A program made the position numbers and the translations under genes. Shown here in pieces: positions 59,285 to 64,000 of a DNA stretch of 64,000 bases. The stretch comes from Paenibacillus macerans (GTDB lineage Bacteria > Bacillota > Bacilli > Paenibacillales > Paenibacillaceae): NCBI RefSeq assembly GCF_900454495.1, contig NZ_UGSI01000001.1:2728001-2792000 (forward strand). The letters run 5' to 3'. The notes beneath the pieces were generated by a model. It was not told the origin of the DNA. It did not search any database and saw only the letters and a program-made list of their open reading frames with translations. Positions within the stretch are counted from its first letter, which is position 1; each line of letters starts with the position of its first letter.

Positions 59285-61327
59285 ATGCTGCGTTTTGCCG
59301 GGGATCGCGGGTTTGCCAAGCGGATAAATTGGCTGCTGCGGTACCGCCCGTTTGGATATATTTTGTTCGTGCTTGCGATTCTTTTAAAGCTTAAGATTCT
59401 GCACAGTCAGCTGCACGCCCTCTATATCGACATGAACCTGCTCGACGACCTGATTGCCATCGGTTCGGCGATGCTTGTCTCGTTCTGGACCTTGTGGCTG
59501 CCGCCGCGGGGTAGATCGCTCGCTCTGGCCGTGCTGAACGTGCTGCTCACCGCGCTGATTTTTTCCGCTCTCGTATATTACCGCTATTTCAGGGATTTCA
59601 TTACGGTGCCCGTGCTGCTGCAGGCCGGTCAGGTCGGGGAGCTTGGCGGCAGCATCCGGTCGCTGATTTATCCGTACGACCTATGGCTGATCGCGGATTG
59701 GGGAGCTTGGCTGGCGCTTAAGCTGGGGATGACGGCGCTGAAGAAAGGATTCGAACGCGGCGGCGGACTAGGACAAGGTGAACCGATGTTCCACCAGGCA
59801 GACCGGCGGGCGGATGGCGGTGCAGGCTTCTTGCCGGAAGCCGCCCGGCGCCAAGAAGGACGGCGCCGCCTGCTGGGGCGCTTTTCCGCCGGCGTCATCG
59901 CCTTTGCGCTCGGCTTTGTCCTCACCCTGGGACCGATCCGCCATTACGCCAAAACATGGGCGGGGAGCCTGTTCGAAAACAACTGGTGGAACGTCTCGCT
60001 ATACAATGTGACCGGCCTGTTGGGATTTCATTTTTACGACGCATCGAAATACGTTAAAGAGCGGCTCGCCGGAACCAGCGCGGTGTCCGCGCAGGAACGG
60101 GCGGAAATCCAGCGCTGGTTTGACGAAGCGCAAAGCCGCCGCGCGGTGCGGAACGAAACGTTCGGCGGCTTTGCGGGCAGCAACGTGCTCGTGATTCAAG
60201 CCGAAGCGTTTATGAATTTTGTGATCGGCAAACAAATCGGCGGTCAGGAAATTACGCCCAATATCAACCGATTGATGAAAGACAGCCTTTATTATCCGAA
60301 CTATTATCACCAGACCGGACAAGGGCGCACCTCGGATGCGGACTTTTCATCGCACAGCTCGCTGCATCCGCTGCCGGTCGGCTCGGTGGCCATGCGTTAT
60401 CCGAACCATATGTATGATGTCCTGCCGCGGATATTGAAGGAGCGAGGGGGATATACGGCAGAGGCTTTTCACGCTTACGAAGGCAGCTTTTGGAACCGCA
60501 ACAATATGTATCAGGCAATAGGCTACGAACGCTTTTTCAGCAAAAAAGACTTCACGATGGACGAACCGCTCGGCTGGTCCCTGGGCGACAAATCGTTTTT
60601 CCGCCAGTCGCTGGCCCTGATGACGCAGGAAAAGCAGCCGTTTTATAACTTTATGATCACCCTGTCCAGCCATCATCCGTATACGCTGCCGGCCGACAAG
60701 AAAGAACTGGACACCGGGGAGTTCGAGGGCACGATGTTTGGCGATTACCTGCAGTCCGTCCATTACGTGGACGCCGCCTTGGGCGAGCTGGTCGAGGGGC
60801 TTAAGCAAGCAGGGTTATGGGACAACACAATCCTGTATTTCTATGGGGACCACGACAATTCGCTTACGGATAAAGCGGATTACGAGCGGTTTCTCGGCAG
60901 GTCTCTGACCGATCTGGACATGCATCAAATCATGAACCAGGTGCCGCTGCTGATCCATTTGCCGGACGGCAAATTCACCGGCACCGATAAGCGGCCTGCC
61001 GGACAGCTGGATATGGCCCCGTCGCTGCTTCATCTGCTGGGCATTTCTTCGGCGCCATATTACATGATGGGCAACAACTTGTTCGCCGGCGCCGAAACGG
61101 ACCGATTCGTCGTACTGCGCTCGGGGGCGTTTACGGACGGCAAGCTGTATTACATTCCATCGGCCGACAACCGCTTCGAAAACGGGCAGTGCTACGACTT
61201 GGAAACCCGGGATGCGGCGGAGATCGGGCGCTGCCGCGCCCCCTACGAGCAAGCTCAGACACGGCTGCGCATCTCCGACGCGATCATCACCGGCAACCTG
61301 ATCGCTGATTTTAGAAAGGAAAACTAG
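59285..61327 (+). CDS. LTA synthase-like sulfatase/phosphoglycerol transferase
   Basis: 680 residues: five N-terminal helices, then an extracytoplasmic alkaline-phosphatase-fold domain. NVLVIQAEAFMNF (metal Glu), the nucleophile Thr in GQGRTSDADFSSHSS, WNRNNMYQAIGYERFFSKKDF, and YFYGDHDNSL are LtaS family motifs. It transfers glycerol phosphate from phosphatidylglycerol to a glycolipid. A basic, Gly/Arg-rich loop (residues about 160-200) interrupts the membrane region and is unusual. The stop overlaps the convergent ferredoxin gene by four bases. Confidence 0.9.
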   Translation: MLRFAGDRGFAKRINWLLRYRPFGYILFVLAILLKLKILHSQLHALYIDMNLLDDLIAIGSAMLVSFWTLWLPPRGRSLALAVLNVLLTALIFSALVYYRYFRDFITVPVLLQAGQVGELGGSIRSLIYPYDLWLIADWGAWLALKLGMTALKKGFERGGGLGQGEPMFHQADRRADGGAGFLPEAARRQEGRRRLLGRFSAGVIAFALGFVLTLGPIRHYAKTWAGSLFENNWWNVSLYNVTGLLGFHFYDASKYVKERLAGTSAVSAQERAEIQRWFDEAQSRRAVRNETFGGFAGSNVLVIQAEAFMNFVIGKQIGGQEITPNINRLMKDSLYYPNYYHQTGQGRTSDADFSSHSSLHPLPVGSVAMRYPNHMYDVLPRILKERGGYTAEAFHAYEGSFWNRNNMYQAIGYERFFSKKDFTMDEPLGWSLGDKSFFRQSLALMTQEKQPFYNFMITLSSHHPYTLPADKKELDTGEFEGTMFGDYLQSVHYVDAALGELVEGLKQAGLWDNTILYFYGDHDNSLTDKADYERFLGRSLTDLDMHQIMNQVPLLIHLPDGKFTGTDKRPAGQLDMAPSLLHLLGISSAPYYMMGNNLFAGAETDRFVVLRSGAFTDGKLYYIPSADNRFENGQCYDLETRDAAEIGRCRAPYEQAQTRLRISDAIITGNLIADFRKEN

Positions 61328-62151
61328 GATGACGACGGATTGTTAAGCCTCCCTTTCTGCTGTGCGATATCATATGCAGTGTATAGCGGATGACGGTACC
61401 TGCCTTTGGTCATCGACTTCGTTTTCCGGATTTGGATGGCTTGGCGCGGACAGTGATTGATGCAGGCGAAGCAAAAATAACATTTCTTCTCTTCATTCCA
61501 ATGCGGCCTGCCGTTCTTCTGCTCAATTTTTGCGGATAAGCAAACTTTCGAACACAGGCCGCACCCGATACAACGGTCGTCGGCATAAAAATTTTTGTCC
61601 GTGTGCAAATAGTTCGTTTTGCGCAAGACGGCCGACAAAGCCGGAAAAAGCAGCTTTTTTCTCCAAAACGACTTCTCCGAGTCCGGCGCGTGAACCTCAT
61701 CCCTGTTCCTGATGGCCGTTTTTATCGGTTCCAGCTTGACCAGCGCTTCCGCGCACAACCTTTCTATGAGCGCCTGATCAGGCGTATCCGCGATATGGCA
61801 AAAATTGTTGGGCATATCGATAAACCAGTGCGCGTTCAGCACCTTTCCTTTTTTTCGAAGCAGACGGTCCATATCCCGAAATACATTGCAGGGAGAGCCT
61901 CCCCGGGTTGCTATAGCAAAAAGGTAGGAGGCCTCGTCCAGGTTTATTTTCTCCAAAAAATGCTTAACCGGTGCCGGCATCGTAAACGCGTGAACCGGAA
62001 AAACGAAACCTACGGCATCAGCCTTAATATGATAGTCCGTTAATTGGATGACCGGTACAACGGTGGCTTCGGGAAACGATTTATGCAACTCCTGGGCGAT
62101 AAAAAGGGAGTTGCCCGTTCCCGAAAAATAAAAAATCTGCATGCTCGTCAT
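61324..62151 (-). CDS. EFR1-family flavodoxin/ferredoxin protein
   Basis: 275 residues. A flavodoxin-like N-terminus (IFYFSGTGNSLFIAQEL, FVFPVHAFTMPAP) is fused to two 4Fe-4S clusters (CIGCGLCSKVC and CYFCFACINHCP). EFR1 proteins transfer electrons in unknown pathways. The start overlaps the SDR stop as ATGA, so the two are co-translated; a redox partnership with the SDR enzyme is inferred. Confidence 0.88.
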   Translation of the reverse strand: MTSMQIFYFSGTGNSLFIAQELHKSFPEATVVPVIQLTDYHIKADAVGFVFPVHAFTMPAPVKHFLEKINLDEASYLFAIATRGGSPCNVFRDMDRLLRKKGKVLNAHWFIDMPNNFCHIADTPDQALIERLCAEALVKLEPIKTAIRNRDEVHAPDSEKSFWRKKLLFPALSAVLRKTNYLHTDKNFYADDRCIGCGLCSKVCLSAKIEQKNGRPHWNEEKKCYFCFACINHCPRQAIQIRKTKSMTKGRYRHPLYTAYDIAQQKGRLNNPSSS

Positions 62152-62891
62152 ACCGCCGTATATCCCCCATCCACCATCAGGCTGGTTCCTGTGATGAATG
62201 AAGCGTCGTCACTGGCCAGAAACAGAACCGCTTTAGCGATCTCCTCAGCCGTGCCCAATCGGCCTGCAGGGTGCAAACCTATGAGGTAGTTTTTGACCTC
62301 TTCGCCCAAGCGGTTGATCATCGGCGTATCGACGTACCCCGGGCACACAGCGTTCACGCGGATATTTCTGGCCGCATAAGCTATCGCCGCAGATTGGGTC
62401 AGCATTTTCACGCCGCCTTTAGCCGCCGCGTAAGCGGTCACTCTCGCTTTCCCAACATGGCTATGCACAGAGCCGCAGTTGACAATCGCGCCGCCATTCC
62501 CCTGGCTGAGCATTTGCTTGATGGCATATTTGTTGCAAAGAAACACACCGGTTAGGTTGATATCTATGGCAAGCTGCCAATCCTCAAGGCTTAACTCATC
62601 CGCCAAGCCATCGGCTCCGACTCCGGCGTTGGCGAACAGAATATCCAGCTTGCCGTAGCGCTCGACGGTTTTCTCCACCATCCGCTCGACTTCACCTTCT
62701 TGGGTCACGTCCGTTTTTATAAAACTTGCCGTGAGCCCGCTTTTTGTTAATTCATCCGCCAGCATCTGCCCTTCCTCGGATAAATCGGCAATTACCACCT
62801 TAGCTCCTTCCTCCGCGAACAATCGGGCTGCTGCGGCCCCGATCCCGCCGGCTCCTCCGGTGACAATAACGGCCTTTTGCTGAAATCTCAT
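62148..62891 (-). CDS. SDR-family oxidoreductase
   Basis: 247 residues. NAD(P)-binding TGGAGGIGAAAARLFAEEG, active-site YAAAKGG with NCGSVHSH (Ser and Tyr-x3-Lys), and PCPGYVDTPM-like VCPGYVDTPM. Resembles 3-oxoacyl-ACP reductase/glucose dehydrogenase-type SDRs; substrate unknown. GGAGG precedes the ATG. A TAACTAGTTA palindrome lies upstream at 62915. Confidence 0.9.
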   Translation of the reverse strand: MRFQQKAVIVTGGAGGIGAAAARLFAEEGAKVVIADLSEEGQMLADELTKSGLTASFIKTDVTQEGEVERMVEKTVERYGKLDILFANAGVGADGLADELSLEDWQLAIDINLTGVFLCNKYAIKQMLSQGNGGAIVNCGSVHSHVGKARVTAYAAAKGGVKMLTQSAAIAYAARNIRVNAVCPGYVDTPMINRLGEEVKNYLIGLHPAGRLGTAEEIAKAVLFLASDDASFITGTSLMVDGGYTAV

Positions 62892-62914
62892 AAAATCAGT
62901 CCTCCATTTAAATC

Positions 62915-62924
62915 TAACTAGTTA
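62915..62924. promoter_or_regulatory. Candidate TetR operator before the SDR gene
   Basis: Perfect ten-bp palindrome TAACTAGTTA followed on the minus strand by AGATTTAAATGG. Similar words (AAACTAACCGTTTAGA) occur at 63647-63662 before the TetR gene. Confidence 0.4.
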
Positions 62925-62962
62925 TTTATATTTAAGGCGAAAAGAACGCCAAGCTCCCTAGG

Positions 62963-63628
62963 CTACAGGATACTTGGCTCCATTACACCGTAAATAACGA
63001 ATTTTGCGATCTGTTCTCTAAACTGTTCCTGCGTCATCGGCGGCATACGGTCATCCGGAAAAATCTCGCTAAATCTCCGGAAAGATTGAAGGAACGGGAT
63101 CACCGTATTCATCAGAATCATCGGGACCATCATCGGTTCCATATCCCGCCTGATCATTCCATTCTCCTTGGCCGCCAAAGCCAATTCATACAACCGGGAA
63201 AAATCGTCCGGATTGTAGGCGATTTTCTTCCATGTCTTCCAATCCTCAGCCGCTTCCCAGGCGAATATTTTCAAATAACGGGGGTTTTCCATCAATAGCT
63301 GATAGGAAAAATCCACCACTTGTTCAAGCAGCTGCCGGAACTTGTTCGGGTCGGAAGCGGTTGTCTCATCCTTAAGCAGGTCCCCGGCCTGCTCCTCCAG
63401 CATCTTATTGCCGAACAGGTCGGCCCGCTTGACCACTTCGGTATAAAGTCCCAGCTTATCTTTAAAATACTGATAAATAAGACTTTTATTATAGCCTGCC
63501 GCATCGGCGATCGCATCGATTCGCGTTGCGGAGTAGCCATGTTCCGCAAACAATCCTTCCGCCGCGTCAAGAATGATCGCTTTAGTGCGGGCGGCATCGT
63601 AAGTCCTCTTCTTTTTGTCGGTCATCAT
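62963..63628 (-). CDS. TetR/AcrR-family regulator
   Basis: About 221 residues. The N-terminal helix-turn-helix (IILDAAEGLFAEHGYSATRIDAIADAAGYNKSLIYQYFKDK) is a textbook TetR domain; the C-terminal ligand domain is undefined. Three ATGs in a row (63631, 63628, 63625) follow GTGGAG; the middle one is chosen on spacing. It precedes the SDR and EFR1 genes on the same strand and probably represses them. Confidence 0.88.
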   Translation of the reverse strand: MMTDKKKRTYDAARTKAIILDAAEGLFAEHGYSATRIDAIADAAGYNKSLIYQYFKDKLGLYTEVVKRADLFGNKMLEEQAGDLLKDETTASDPNKFRQLLEQVVDFSYQLLMENPRYLKIFAWEAAEDWKTWKKIAYNPDDFSRLYELALAAKENGMIRRDMEPMMVPMILMNTVIPFLQSFRRFSEIFPDDRMPPMTQEQFREQIAKFVIYGVMEPSIL

Positions 63629-63646
63629 CATCTTCTCCACTAAAAT

Positions 63647-63662
63647 AAACTAACCGTTTAGA
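63647..63662. promoter_or_regulatory. Candidate operator before the TetR gene
   Basis: AAACTAACCGTTTAGA with CTAA-N4-TTAG symmetry sits 19 bases before the TetR start. Autorepression is inferred. Confidence 0.35.
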
Positions 63663-63784
63663 TTTTAATGTGAAATCAGGAACGTGTCAAGCAATAACCG
63701 CTGCGGGCTCTTAACACGCTTCCGGCGGACATGGTATAGTTAGTAGCACGGAAATCATAGAGCCGATTGTGGAAGGAGATGCCA

Positions 63785-64000
63785 GTGACTATGTACAACA
63801 AACTAACAGCCTATTGCTTATCGAAAAAAGGAGCCGTCCAGGAATATCCCTTTGGTCCGGACCCGATGGTCATGAAGGTGGGGGGGAAAATATTCGCCCT
63901 GATTTCCGCCTCGGAAAACGAGTCCGCCGTACGGATTTCCTTAAAATGCGATCCGGTGATCGCCGCCAATCTAAGGGAGCAGCATGCTTGCGTACAGCCT
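63785..64000 (+). CDS. MmcQ/YjbR family protein, N-terminal part
   Basis: 72 codons are visible; the gene continues outside the window. MYNKLTAYCLSKKGAVQEYPFGPDPMVMKVGGKIFALIS is the N-terminal signature of MmcQ/YjbR (DUF419) proteins, small double-wing DNA-binding-like proteins of unknown role. The GTG at 63785 lies six bases after AAGGAG; an ATG at 63791 is the alternative. Confidence 0.85.
   Translation, partial: MTMYNKLTAYCLSKKGAVQEYPFGPDPMVMKVGGKIFALISASENESAVRISLKCDPVIAANLREQHACVQP

Overview
The window looks like chromosomal DNA of a spore-forming Firmicute, most likely Paenibacillus or a close Paenibacillaceae relative. This is inferred from content: a YjcZ-type mini-protein, YesL, YitT, a CgoX/HemY-type haem operon, a YtpB-type terpene synthase with squalene/sesquarterpene cyclase, strong AGGAGG ribosome sites, frequent TTG/GTG starts and many short intergenic repeats. 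Most of the window is GC-rich. The exception is roughly 23.45-27.2 kb, which is visibly AT-rich and holds decayed genes.

Layout. 0-8 kb: end of tpx, a probable 6S RNA, YesL, YjcZ, RNA helicase CshA, YitT, a DUF4015-type glycoside hydrolase and a MATE exporter. 8-15.8 kb: ytpB-pfkA, an MFS carrier, a nitroreductase and a WYL regulator followed by a toroid-fold protein. 15.9-18.1 kb: a group II (IIC-like) intron directly behind the terminator of a cold-shock gene. 18.3-23.4 kb: oligoendopeptidase F (with an in-frame upstream signal-peptide-like start), LapA-like protein, M42 peptidase and a membrane-anchored phosphodiester-glycosidase-like protein. 23.5-27.2 kb (AT-rich island): a frameshifted paralogue of the preceding gene, three copies of one lipoprotein gene (two broken, one intact), a YvrJ-like mini-protein and a two-gene split sigma factor resembling SigO/RsoA. 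27.2-30 kb: an Erm-family rRNA methyltransferase with a leader holding three terminator hairpins and two start-stop mini-ORFs, followed by a MATE exporter.

30-42.6 kb: ECF sigma factor with DUF4179 partner, ABC-F ATPase, the four-gene cluster capA-gdpD-FAH-DUF92, and the haem operon hemE-hemH-hemY. 43-49 kb: MFS exporter and a sugar/glycerophosphate ABC importer (binding protein and two permeases, no ATPase). 48.5-57.9 kb: methyltransferase/LysR pair, AlaX editing protein, sqhC, a GT8 glycosyltransferase, a cupin, a deletion-fused pair of MFS and HxlR remnants and an O-methyltransferase. 58-64 kb: THUMP RNA methyltransferase, LTA-synthase-like enzyme, a TetR-SDR-ferredoxin cluster and the start of a YjbR-family gene.

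Two biological threads stand out. First, YtpB (9.8 kb) and SqhC (51.7 kb) together can supply the C35 sesquarterpene pathway known from Bacillus. Second, several gaps carry folded repeats (terminal inverted repeats, spaced palindromes, tandem repeats) suggestive of MITE/REP-like elements. The best candidates for something undescribed are the split-sigma/lipoprotein island and the Erm leader.
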